Positions 26,136 to 35,660 of a stretch of 64,000 nt of DNA are shown here, piece after piece. The first letter of the stretch is position 1. The number at the start of each line of letters is the position of its first letter. Under the pieces are notes generated by a model. It did no database searches. It was given only the letters and a program-made list of their open reading frames with translations, and was not told where the DNA came from. The stretch lies in the NCBI RefSeq assembly GCF_010111755.1, contig NC_088963.1, positions 310,001 to 374,000 on the forward strand, written 5' to 3'. Position numbers and translations under genes: made by a program. Source of the DNA: Nakaseomyces glabratus (lineage: Eukaryota; Ascomycota; Saccharomycetes; Saccharomycetales; Saccharomycetaceae).

Positions 26136-28577
26136 ATGAACAATCATAGGTCAACTTATATCAATCAAATTTTGGAACGAAAAGACCCCTATGAGGCTAC
26201 TGAGACATTGAGGATACGACTATCACAGGCTAAACTTTTGAACACAAACTTATATTTATTTTTGAATCAACTTGCTGATCTAAGGAGAAACTATAACCAA
26301 CAACTGCGTAAGATAATTATTGAAAATGAAGATTTAAATAGTATGCTTAGAAAGCAAATGATTGAAAACAATGTTCTTACAGCCGAGGAAATGCAACACT
26401 TTACATTCAATTCTTTAGGAGAAATAGAACCTCTATGGAATACACTGGTATCAGAATTAAAACTCGATCTTGCTGCTAACACTAAATTCAGTAAGGTTAT
26501 CGAAGATGAGGTAATTTTAGGTATCAAAAATTCTGTGGAGAAGAATAGCAATTGGGGAACCAGCAAGCACCTTCATTCCAAGTTAAGTAAGGTAGCAGTC
26601 TCATTAAAAAGAAATAAGGACCCTAATACACATGCTGAACTCCAATCAGAATGGGATGCCGATAAAGCAAAACTATTCCAAATTTTCGAAACAATGGACT
26701 ATGAAAGACTTTATTCAGTCAAAGATTGTCTGTTGAAGTACCAATCTGGTTATACCGATTATATTTTAAAGACAACCGAAAAATGTGACACATACATGAC
26801 ACAGTTTTTGGAGTTCAACCCTGAGAAAGAAATTCAAAGATTTGCCAATGATGCTTCCAATTACAAATTTAGCCAAGTGCAACCCGGAAATAATGCTAAG
26901 TATGCCCCATCTAATATGAACACACCAAACCAGGAAAGAGGCTCATTCAATGATAAAACGTCTCCAAGTAGATTTGCTTCAGCTTCAACTGTAATTAAGC
27001 ATGATATGGGATCGGAGCAACCTATCATGCTGGAAGACTCTACGACTTATAAAAATATGAACAAAACCCAGAAGCTGAAATCGAAAATGGGTTCCATTTT
27101 TGGTAAAAATAAGTTAAAGAGCAAAAAATCGCAACAACGCTTAAGCTCTTCACCTGAAAAACCACCATTATCAAAATCATTTAGCTCAGCAAGTGCGTCA
27201 ACTAATTATTCTAGTAGAAAGTCGCAAATGGCTTCAACAATGCAAACACCTCAAGTAGACATACAAAATCGTGAAAGTGGTATTACCGACCAGATTTCCT
27301 CAAGTAATATTTCAACTCCAAAAAGCTTCCAACAGCAACCAAAAATTGAACAAGCTCCAATCGCTTCAATGAGTCAACCTGCTTTAATACCCAACCAAAA
27401 GGACAAGCCTCTGCCAGATATTAACCAAAGTAAAAAAGAAAGAGATATAGTTTCCGATCAAAATGCGAAATCTACCCCAGAAATAATTCAACATAAACCT
27501 TTGCACATCACATCTCCAAATTCTTCAAAGTCGCAAACACCACGGCAATGGTCGACAAGCAGTGCTGCATCAACTACTAATAATGAGCCACCAGCATACT
27601 CACCACATCTAAGCAACAATGATAACATGCCAAACAACACAGCTGCGAATACACTTGGGAGTCAACAAATGATGCAGCCACAATTAACTGGCGAGTTAAC
27701 TGCTCTGCAAGCTCAAACCACGGGTGCTACCGGTACATCAAGCGCTAATAATTCCCTCTTTCAACATCTACCGGACGATTTCTCAATATTTGGACTTAAT
27801 GCTAGTATTGCCGAAGTGTTGAATGCAACCTTTAAGGATGGTGTCTTAACATCTTCTCAACTAGTAGGAGAAGTTGCACTGAATTATGTCAAGAATACGG
27901 TGATGAACACCCCTCTTCCCATCGGATTGAATCTACAGGTTACGAATGCATCAACCTTCAACAAGGTCATTTTAAATCAGGCATTTATGGAGAAGGTGGC
28001 GGATACAGAATATAAAGTTAATCCACAATTTATAGATGGTAGAACATTGGGGGCTATGAAATACTCAATCGATAACACGACCGTGCCTGTTGTCATACAC
28101 CCAATATGGAAATTTGAGCCTCATCAAGCCAGTGTAGTATTAACTGTTGGTCTCTCAAATCAAATTCCAGAAAGCATAAACGAGTTGACTCTCAGTGATT
28201 TTACTGTAATGGTAAATATTGCTGGTACTGAGAGTACAAGTGCATTATCCAAACCACAAGGTACATTTAATAGAGAAAAGAACAGAATTACCTGGAAGTT
28301 CAAGGAGCCACTCACGATTTCTAGGGATGGTGAGAATGTTAAATTAATTGGTAGGTTTATGACAAATGGACAGGGTTTTGAACCTAGTGATGGTGTAATG
28401 CTAAAATTTGTAATTCGTGAGCAACAGGGGCAACAGGATGCTTCAATAAATATAATAGGCAGTAAGATAACATTGTCCGTTCAAGAATACGATGTTGAAA
28501 ATCCATTCGGAGGTGAATGGCAACCAATGAGAACAAACAGAACACTGGCCAGCGGAAATTATATCGCTACATCATAA
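26136..28577 (+). CDS. SYP1: Muniscin endocytic adaptor Syp1 (F-BAR plus mu-homology domain)
   Basis: Syp1 arrives early at endocytic sites with Ede1, recruits cargo such as Mid2 and inhibits Las17-driven actin assembly. It also affects septin turnover. The ATG at 26136 gives 813 residues (870 in S. cerevisiae); an in-frame TTG six bases upstream is not needed. An F-BAR domain covers residues 1-265, opening YEATETLRIRLSQAKLLN. The central 280 residues are Ser/Pro/Gln/Asn-rich with a basic KSKMGSIFGKNK patch. QPQLTGEL-type repeats follow near 530. The C-terminal mu-homology domain runs from about 555 (LNASIAEVLNATFKDG) to the end. Its neighbours differ from those of YCR030C. Confidence 0.95.
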   Translation: MNNHRSTYINQILERKDPYEATETLRIRLSQAKLLNTNLYLFLNQLADLRRNYNQQLRKIIIENEDLNSMLRKQMIENNVLTAEEMQHFTFNSLGEIEPLWNTLVSELKLDLAANTKFSKVIEDEVILGIKNSVEKNSNWGTSKHLHSKLSKVAVSLKRNKDPNTHAELQSEWDADKAKLFQIFETMDYERLYSVKDCLLKYQSGYTDYILKTTEKCDTYMTQFLEFNPEKEIQRFANDASNYKFSQVQPGNNAKYAPSNMNTPNQERGSFNDKTSPSRFASASTVIKHDMGSEQPIMLEDSTTYKNMNKTQKLKSKMGSIFGKNKLKSKKSQQRLSSSPEKPPLSKSFSSASASTNYSSRKSQMASTMQTPQVDIQNRESGITDQISSSNISTPKSFQQQPKIEQAPIASMSQPALIPNQKDKPLPDINQSKKERDIVSDQNAKSTPEIIQHKPLHITSPNSSKSQTPRQWSTSSAASTTNNEPPAYSPHLSNNDNMPNNTAANTLGSQQMMQPQLTGELTALQAQTTGATGTSSANNSLFQHLPDDFSIFGLNASIAEVLNATFKDGVLTSSQLVGEVALNYVKNTVMNTPLPIGLNLQVTNASTFNKVILNQAFMEKVADTEYKVNPQFIDGRTLGAMKYSIDNTTVPVVIHPIWKFEPHQASVVLTVGLSNQIPESINELTLSDFTVMVNIAGTESTSALSKPQGTFNREKNRITWKFKEPLTISRDGENVKLIGRFMTNGQGFEPSDGVMLKFVIREQQGQQDASINIIGSKITLSVQEYDVENPFGGEWQPMRTNRTLASGNYIATS

Positions 28578-28944
28578 GTGAAGATAGAAGCCCATATAAT
28601 GGTTTCATATTACAAACAACCACCTCGTATTTATAGATTTTTGTTTCATTTATCTCCTAATATTTTGAGATGTAATTATACGCGTTTATCATATATTAAA
28701 ATTATTAAATGAGTATATAATATTTCTAAATTGAGTTTATATTATTTCTATGTGACCATACTGGCTAAATTTCTAATTTTATTAATGGGGTTCATGTCAC
28801 ATCATTTTCCTTATTATACAGCTTTTTTTTTTTTTTTTTTTTTTATATTTTTAATTTTGTTAATGGAGTATGACTCAGGTCAACTATGACTCAAGTGATG
28901 ACATGCCATTGTAACTAGAGCAAATTATACGCCTTGTCAACCTT
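28578..28944. other. Convergent spacer after SYP1
   Basis: This AT-rich spacer holds the 3' ends of SYP1 and the unrecognised minus-strand gene. It includes the T22 run at 28823-28844 and otherwise nothing that I can identify. Confidence 0.6.
28823..28844. repeat. T22 homopolymer
   Basis: Twenty-two consecutive T form the longest homopolymer in the window. It may act in transcription termination of the converging genes and is likely to vary in length between isolates and sequencing runs. Confidence 0.9.
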
Positions 28945-29721
28945 TCAGGTCAAATCTGAATATGAAATATTTAGATATGGGGAGGATAGCACTTCGATAT
29001 AAGATGAGCAGTCTGACTCAATGGATATATTTTCAAAAGACAGACTTAGAAGATCTTTATTAAATAAACTAGGTATCCGAAACTTTCTAGTGTTAGCCGT
29101 ATCGGTATTGCGCCTTGCCGTTTGTTTTTGCAATTCTCTTTGTTGTCTTCTAGACTCCTTTAATACAGGTAAAAAATAAGCCGCAAACTCTTTGATTCTC
29201 TTGAGATGGCTATCATCAAGGTCGGCAAGTATGTGACTTGTCCACAAGTCATTTCTATCTATATCCACTTGGTCATCTGCCAATGCCAGAGAAGGTGTCC
29301 TCTGTCTGTCTAGTTGTATCTCAAGGCACCATTTATCTATCTGAGTCGATACATTAGGCGTCAGTGACGTTGCCTCCTGAATGGGACTCCTCGTTCGACT
29401 AATGATTACATGCTCATATGTCCCTAAGGATGTCGAGGACGACGTAGACAGTATGTTATTGTAATAGTCGCTGGACCCATTCTCAGCGTTATCATGAATC
29501 CCAGACAGCTCATCGTCTGTCCTACTGGAACTAATAATCGCATCGTTCTCAGAACTGGAAACGTAATTCAGCAAAGTCTGAGTGTCTCTTCCTGATATAC
29601 TAGGAGAGAGCCTCAAGTCGAAATCGTCCTCTGGAGATGGTAAGTTAGACGATCCATAGGCTATACTGGCCTGTATTGCTGGCAGAGACCCTTGGTTGTG
29701 TGGCATTCCAAATCGAATCAT
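28945..29721 (-). CDS. Uncharacterised 258-residue protein
   Basis: I do not recognise this gene. The ATG at 29721 is the first in frame. The N-terminal 130 residues are Ser-, Asp- and Asn-rich and probably disordered. The segment at about 128-205 looks more ordered, with DKWCLEIQLDRQRTPSL and a helical, charged stretch SHLKRIKEFAAYFLPVLKES followed by RRQQRELQKQTARRN. The C-terminus is again Ser/Tyr-rich with short hydrophobic patches. No membrane segment, signal peptide or enzyme motif is visible. It lies between SYP1 and DSK2, adjacent to no counterpart that I know. The frame is long and has organised composition, so it is probably a real, fast-evolving gene. Confidence 0.65.
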   Translation of the reverse strand: MIRFGMPHNQGSLPAIQASIAYGSSNLPSPEDDFDLRLSPSISGRDTQTLLNYVSSSENDAIISSSRTDDELSGIHDNAENGSSDYYNNILSTSSSTSLGTYEHVIISRTRSPIQEATSLTPNVSTQIDKWCLEIQLDRQRTPSLALADDQVDIDRNDLWTSHILADLDDSHLKRIKEFAAYFLPVLKESRRQQRELQKQTARRNTDTANTRKFRIPSLFNKDLLSLSFENISIESDCSSYIEVLSSPYLNISYSDLT

Positions 29722-30894
29722 CTTTTGCTGCTATATAAAATAGTCTTTAACTAAGTTTGCTCTGTTGCGATCGGTTATACACATACAAGATCTTATAGTT
29801 TTACTCTTTATCTTCCTTTTATATAATCATTTCTGTGAAAGGAGCAATATACATTTATTACTTTTTGAATCATGGAGGGGGGACAGTATTGAGTAGTACA
29901 AAATAGCCTTTAAAATTAAAGAACACAATCAAAAAAAAGGAAATCACAATGGCCAAGCAACGAATCGGTCTTGCTAAGTAGAAATAAAATCCCAGAAGCC
30001 AAGAAGCCACCACTCTGATAACAAAGAAATGAGCTATCTAAACCCATGAAAAAAGGTGTAGTGTGTACAAATTAGAGTTGTAAAATTGCAGATAATCTAT
30101 ATTCTGCAGATCAACAAGCAAAAAAAAAGAAAGAACCCACTAGTAGGTGTTTAACTCAATTTTTAGCAGTAGATATGGCTTCACCATGGATGTTAAGGGA
30201 CAAGAAATCTTCTTACCCCCCACGACCTATCGGATGCTCAAAAGACCATCTAGATTCAGATACAAGAGGGAAAGCCATTTTCAAAAACGAATCGTTCTCT
30301 TCACTAACAACTACAACAAATTTGCCATTATTCTATCTATACCCAAGAAAACCAAGCCAACATGTAGTAATACCCAAGTCTATGCATAGCCTAATGTATA
30401 CTAACTAGTCTGGCTATGGACTTATGGAAGAGACGGTAGCTGAATGCTGATAGCCGGGTAAATTTAGGGTTCTCTTGTATGTTCCAAAGGTGCTACTTAC
30501 AGAGAGAGGTGGGGGGGGGAGGGGGGCAAAGTAAAGCCCTAATTTTGGCTTTTTTTCTTGTTGCGTTATCCCACTTAGCTATAGTATGGAATACTGGGGA
30601 TTTGAAAGAAGAGAGAATTAGGGTTTGAAAGACCCGGTGCTTTTTCTCAGAACCAAACCCTAAAATCTTCTTGCTTCCACTGTGTTCCGTTCATCTATTG
30701 TTCACCCTAATCATGATCATACAAAGTTGGAAGGCCTTTCTAGAATCCCAACTTATTCGGAAACAATGGTACATATGTAGATTACCTTTGCTACAACTTC
30801 TAGTGGAAAGGCATTTGTGGTTTGCTTTAAGATACTCTCTACTGTTGCGTGTTGAGAGACTCTACCCGCGATTAACGATACTCCTGAGAAAATA
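29722..30894. promoter_or_regulatory. Upstream region of DSK2 with telobox cluster
   Basis: This 1.17-kb region lies between the divergent unrecognised gene and DSK2. It contains four Tbf1-like sites (30,464-30,663), a G9A-type run near 30,511, a perfect TACTAAC near 30,399 and a GTATGT near 30,478. The short frame 30,175-30,408 (77 codons) begins with a normal ATG but resembles nothing known. No snoRNA could be delimited by eye. Confidence 0.5.
30464..30663. promoter_or_regulatory. Cluster of four Tbf1-like (telobox) sites
   Basis: The consensus ARCCCTAA or its complement occurs at 30464-30471 (TTAGGGTT), 30535-30542 (AGCCCTAA), 30618-30625 (TTAGGGTT) and 30656-30663 (AACCCTAA). The sites alternate in orientation. 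Four perfect 8-mers in 200 bp is far above chance. In S. cerevisiae such sites mark Tbf1-controlled promoters, including those of snoRNA genes. DSK2 starts 230 bp further on. Confidence 0.7.
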
Positions 30895-32016
30895 ATGTCG
30901 ATTACTATCCATATCAAGTCTGGTCAGAACAAATGGGACGTCTCCATCGATCCCTCGCAAACGATCTTGAATTTGAAAGAGGAGATTGCCAAAGTTTCTG
31001 AGATCCCTTCAGGTAATCAGAGGCTGATTTACTCTGGTAAGATTTTGAAGGATGACCAAACTGTTGAGTCCTACAACATCAAGGATGACCATGCGATACA
31101 TATGGTGAAGTCTGGTGGTAACGCTTCTACTTCAAATGCTCCTACTAATGCTAACGAATCCAGCAACTCTTCTACCACTGCGGTGCCATCCAACATTGCC
31201 TCCGGACAAACTGGCGGTTTCAACCCATTGGCTGACCTTACCGGAGCTCGTTACGCAGGCTACGCCAATTTGCCCTCTGCCGATATGTTTGGCCCCGATG
31301 GTGGCATTAATAACGCCCCAGATCAGGACGAAATGCTAAGGATGATGGAAAACCCTATCTTCCAGTCGCAAATGAACGAAATGTTGAGCAACCCAGAGAT
31401 GCTAGACTTCATGATACAATCCAATCCACAACTACAAGCAATGGGCCCACAGGCTAGACAAATGCTACAGAGTCCGTTCTTCAGACAAATGCTGACAAAC
31501 CCTGCCATGATTAGACAAAGTATGCAATTCGCAAGAATGATGAACGGTCAAGGTGGTATGCCTGGCGCAGATGCAACAGATGCTTCGGCTTTCCCAGCTC
31601 CAGGCGGAGACGATACTGAAACTACTACAGGCTCTACAGAGAACACAAGTACAAACAACAGAACGAACAGTAACGCAAACGCTAACCCTAACGCTGCTGC
31701 CAACCCATTTGCCGCACTAATGGATCCTGCAAGCAACCCATTTGCTGCCATGATGGGCAACATGAACAACCAGCAAGGTGGTGCTGGCGTACAGCAACCG
31801 GCTTTTGACCCTACCCTATTAGCATCATTGCTAGGTGGACAACTACCTGCACCAGCACAAGAAGACAACAGACCTCCAGAAGAGCGTTACGAACAACAAT
31901 TAAGACAGCTGAATGACATGGGCTTCTTTGATTTTGATAGAAATGTTGCAGCATTGAGACGTAGTGGTGGCTCTGTTCAAGGAGCTCTTGATGCCCTCCT
32001 GAATGGTGATGTGTAA
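30895..32016 (+). CDS. DSK2: Ubiquilin Dsk2, proteasome shuttle receptor
   Basis: Dsk2 carries ubiquitylated proteins to the proteasome and takes part in ER-associated degradation and spindle-pole duplication. The 373-residue protein matches the ubiquilin plan. An N-terminal ubiquitin-like domain spans residues 1-73 (LKDDQTVESYNIKDDHAIHM). STI1-type repeats rich in Met, Asn, Pro and Gln span about 140-215 (EMLRMMENPIFQSQMNEMLS). An Asn/Ala-rich linker follows. A C-terminal UBA domain spans about 328-371 (QLNDMGFFDFDRNVAALRRS). It opens the block colinear with YMR276W-YMR282C. The ATG at 30895 is the first in frame. Confidence 0.97.
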   Translation: MSITIHIKSGQNKWDVSIDPSQTILNLKEEIAKVSEIPSGNQRLIYSGKILKDDQTVESYNIKDDHAIHMVKSGGNASTSNAPTNANESSNSSTTAVPSNIASGQTGGFNPLADLTGARYAGYANLPSADMFGPDGGINNAPDQDEMLRMMENPIFQSQMNEMLSNPEMLDFMIQSNPQLQAMGPQARQMLQSPFFRQMLTNPAMIRQSMQFARMMNGQGGMPGADATDASAFPAPGGDDTETTTGSTENTSTNNRTNSNANANPNAAANPFAALMDPASNPFAAMMGNMNNQQGGAGVQQPAFDPTLLASLLGGQLPAPAQEDNRPPEERYEQQLRQLNDMGFFDFDRNVAALRRSGGSVQGALDALLNGDV

Positions 32017-32787
32017 AAGAATTAAATCTTCAAAACAAGTACGTTTTAGCAGATGTATATATTATATAGAATTACCAATTATGCCCAGATAATCAATTAC
32101 TTCATTCATCTTATATATTTAAATCAAAACAGTTATTTAATAATTGATGCAAGATGTGAAACACCATCTTCACACAGCAATTATTAGTGATTTGCGTACG
32201 TAAGCTAATGCATTCCATGTGCAACTATGTATAGTATGGGTCACTATAGGTCAGTCACCATAAGCCTTTCCGTTCACCCATGGCATCTGGCCATCTCATC
32301 CCATCAAGTTTCCCTTGAAAAAAACAAGAGACACAGCTGAAAAAAAAAAAGATGAAGGAAAACAAGAAGATCAACTAACCTTAACATGCTTTTAATATGT
32401 TTATTATTTCCATAACCTACCAACAACCAACTTAATAGAACTAACAACTATACAGTGTTTGTTATAGCTTAGCATTACACTTTGACAGGTACCGACTGCG
32501 TTAGAATTGAGCCTGTGGAACTATATTGGACATTATTTACATTTTCGGGTCAATACAAAATCCGACTGTCCTCCCATCTACAACTCATTCCGAAGGTTAA
32601 AAACTCAGCTGTTTTATCTATTTGAGAGGTATCAGCATATTGTGCTAAATCAGAGAACTCTCTCTTTGCTTCAAGAGAACTTTAAAAAAATATTGGGATT
32701 TCAAAATTGGAATACAACAATTCTAAGGTTCAAAACCAATTGTCTTACAAGATAATTAAACATTAATATACTTAGCACCTTGGCATT
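32017..32787. other. DSK2-FCP1 intergenic region
   Basis: This 771-bp spacer between same-strand genes contains an A11 tract near 32,340 and moderately AT-rich sequence. No conserved frame or clear regulatory motif is found. Confidence 0.55.
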
Positions 32788-35064
32788 ATGAGTACACCTG
32801 TTCTTACTCCAATGGGGTTGCCATACCCTATTACTGTAGATGAGTTGATGGTGCCCATAGGTAGCTATGTGGAAAAAGGTCAACGTTTGTTTGCATATAA
32901 GTTTTGGTATATGGTTGAGATTGCCAATTCACCAGACGATAACGACATAGATTATGAAGGACCAGAGATTGAAAAATCTAAAAGAAAAGTCAGGGAGTCA
33001 ATCGAATTCTATGAGGCACCTTTTGAAGGCGACCTTTTATCCTGGAACGTTGATGAGAAAGATGAAATTGCTGGCCCAAATATGGCTGTATGTGAAATAA
33101 AAAGACCTTGTAACCATGATATAGTTTATGGTGGCCTTTGTACAATGTGTGGAAAGGAAGTCGATGAGTATGACCAAGTGGATGCAAACCTGACCATTTC
33201 ACATACTGACACAAATCTGCGAGTCAGCAGAAAGGAAGCTATAGACTTAGATAAACAGATAACTACCCGGTTAAAGAATGAAAAAAAATTAGTATTGGTA
33301 GTTGATTTAGACCAAACTGTAATCCATTGTGGTGTGGACCCAACAATAGGCGAGTGGAAAGCCGACCCTTCCAATCCAAACTACGAAACGTTAAAAGATG
33401 TCAAATGCTTCTCATTAGAAGAGGAACCAATTTTACCACTAATATATATGGGACCAAAACCACCAGTACGAACATGTTGGTACTATGTTAAGATCAGACC
33501 AGGGTTGAAGGAATTCTTTGAGAAAATCGCGCCTTTATACGAGATGCATATATATACAATGGCTACCAGAGCATATGCTTTAGAGATTGCCAAGATAATA
33601 GATCCAGATAAATCTCTTTTCGGCGATAGAATACTTTCTAGAGATGAAAATGGCTCATTAACACAGAAGTCGTTAACTAGACTTTTTCCAACTGACCAGT
33701 CTATGGTTGTTGTAATAGACGATAGAGGTGATGTTTGGAATTGGTGTCCAAATTTAATTAAAGTTGTGCCTTATAACTTTTTTGTGGGCGTTGGAGATAT
33801 TAATTCCAACTTCCTACCGAAGCAGCAAACTACCATGCTACAATTAGGGAGACGAACACGCCAAAAAATCAAAGAGTCAGAGGAGTTATTGACAGATATT
33901 ATGGATACAGAAAAAAAACTACAGGAAAAAATTGATGAAGAAGTTAAAAGGCAAGAAGAAAAGCTAAATCACCAAATGGCCACCGCTGAAGAAAGCACCG
34001 ACCAAGAATCCAAGGAAAAGATAGCTAAGAAGCTTGAATTCTCCGCGTCATTGGAAGTCCAGCAACAAAATAGACCTTTAGCAAAACTCCAGAAACACTT
34101 ACACGATCAACGTTTACTGATCGATGATGATGATGAATTGTTTTATTTGAAAGATACTCTGGCATACATACATAAGGAATTCTACCATTTATTGGAAGAT
34201 GCTAGTGACCAAAATGAAGCCGATATTACCATGTTACTTCCTAAGTTAAAGAAAAAAGTATTCAAAGAATGTCATTTCGTTTTTTCTGGTTTGATTCCAT
34301 TGGGTACTGACATCAAAAGGGCGGATATAGTTATCTGGACCAGTCTTTTTGGTGCTGAAAGTACATCTGATATAGATGAACACACAACTCATGTAGTCAC
34401 TAAGACTCCGGGCACCTACAAAGCACGGCTCGCAAAAGCATTTAACCCCGATATCAAAGTTGTACACCCAGATTGGATTTTTGAATGTCTGGCATCATGG
34501 AAGCGCATTGATGAAAAACCATACTTGTTAATAGTTGAGCAACCTGTTTCAGAAGATGAATTGATTGAATTCAAAAAGAAGCTAGAACAAAAGAAAAAGA
34601 AGTTAGAGGAATTAGAAATTGAAGAGGAGGAAGAGCTCAATGAGAGGGCTAATCAAATGGAACCTACAATGCCATTATTTGGTGGAGATACTTCATGGCT
34701 TAACGACGATGAGGATGAGGTTGAATTTGGCTCAGATGATGATAACTCAGATGAAGATAGCCTTATATCAGAAGACACTGATAATGGCTTGGCCGCAAAT
34801 GGTAATTCTTCTGAATCTTCAATAACAAACAAAGTTCCTGAGGCCACAGAAGATGTACTAAACAATCCATCGGATACCCAAAATGAAGAGGATCAAATTC
34901 CAAACGGTAATGGTAATCATCTTCCAAAGAGGCCAATCGATGATGTATCTGAAAACGCTCACGAGATGGCAAGTAAGAAACAACTAACTTCAAAAGATGA
35001 TGACAGATCTAGTGATGTTGAATCAGATTTTGAAGAAGATCTTCTGAATGCTCTAGATGATTAG
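32788..35064 (+). CDS. FCP1: RNA polymerase II CTD phosphatase Fcp1
   Basis: Fcp1 removes Ser2 phosphate from the Rpb1 C-terminal domain so that the polymerase can be recycled; it is essential and binds TFIIF and TFIIB. The 758-residue protein (732 in S. cerevisiae) has an N-terminal region with a cysteine pair cluster (CNHDIVYGGLCTMCGKEV). The FCPH catalytic domain carries the signature DLDQT at residues 173-177, its first Asp being the nucleophile. A charged coiled-coil-like linker follows. The BRCT domain is at about 490-585 (HPDWIFECLASWKR). The acidic C-terminal tail is typical of TFIIF-binding Fcp1 tails. Order DSK2-FCP1-PGM3 equals YMR276W-YMR278W. Confidence 0.97.
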   Translation: MSTPVLTPMGLPYPITVDELMVPIGSYVEKGQRLFAYKFWYMVEIANSPDDNDIDYEGPEIEKSKRKVRESIEFYEAPFEGDLLSWNVDEKDEIAGPNMAVCEIKRPCNHDIVYGGLCTMCGKEVDEYDQVDANLTISHTDTNLRVSRKEAIDLDKQITTRLKNEKKLVLVVDLDQTVIHCGVDPTIGEWKADPSNPNYETLKDVKCFSLEEEPILPLIYMGPKPPVRTCWYYVKIRPGLKEFFEKIAPLYEMHIYTMATRAYALEIAKIIDPDKSLFGDRILSRDENGSLTQKSLTRLFPTDQSMVVVIDDRGDVWNWCPNLIKVVPYNFFVGVGDINSNFLPKQQTTMLQLGRRTRQKIKESEELLTDIMDTEKKLQEKIDEEVKRQEEKLNHQMATAEESTDQESKEKIAKKLEFSASLEVQQQNRPLAKLQKHLHDQRLLIDDDDELFYLKDTLAYIHKEFYHLLEDASDQNEADITMLLPKLKKKVFKECHFVFSGLIPLGTDIKRADIVIWTSLFGAESTSDIDEHTTHVVTKTPGTYKARLAKAFNPDIKVVHPDWIFECLASWKRIDEKPYLLIVEQPVSEDELIEFKKKLEQKKKKLEELEIEEEEELNERANQMEPTMPLFGGDTSWLNDDEDEVEFGSDDDNSDEDSLISEDTDNGLAANGNSSESSITNKVPEATEDVLNNPSDTQNEEDQIPNGNGNHLPKRPIDDVSENAHEMASKKQLTSKDDDRSSDVESDFEEDLLNALDD

Positions 35065-35660
35065 ATCGATTTGGTGGTTTGGATATTTTGACTACATCAG
35101 TCGTTTATCCAAACTCCGTCGAAAAGAAAAACTGTTTTACTAGCCCGTGGAGTCAGAATAATTCTTGCCTAATCTTTTAATTTTCATATTCCTAACTAGC
35201 GTCGTATTTTAATGCCTAATGTCCAATGGTTCATTATGTTGTTAAGCTACGAATACCCTTGTTCTTCTGCTATATGCAGTGACAAGTTTTACATATTGGC
35301 TATATTTACCTCAATAACTGCATAACATTAAAATAAAACAAACTAACAATCTTGTAATAGATACGCAAGTCTTCACTAAACAATACTAACGATGCTCCGG
35401 ATATAACATATCTATATAGACTGTCTCTATAGTTGTAACAAAATACGTAAAATACTGCAATTGATTGCATAGGTCAGCAAGATTCTGATATTAGGGGACA
35501 GTAAGCCCATTGGGCCTTCCCAATGTTTCTAGGTTAACTATACAAACATTTTGCAAACTCATCAATATGCCAACAGTGTTTAAAGGACAAAAATATACTG
35601 AGATATTTCTGCAATCAAATAGATTTTGCTCTCAATAGCCAAATAAACAGTTAAAAAAAA
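35065..35660. other. FCP1-PGM3 intergenic region
   Basis: This 596-bp AT-rich spacer separates two same-strand genes. An A9 tract directly precedes the PGM3 ATG, a leader often seen in yeast. No specific site is recognised. Confidence 0.55.
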
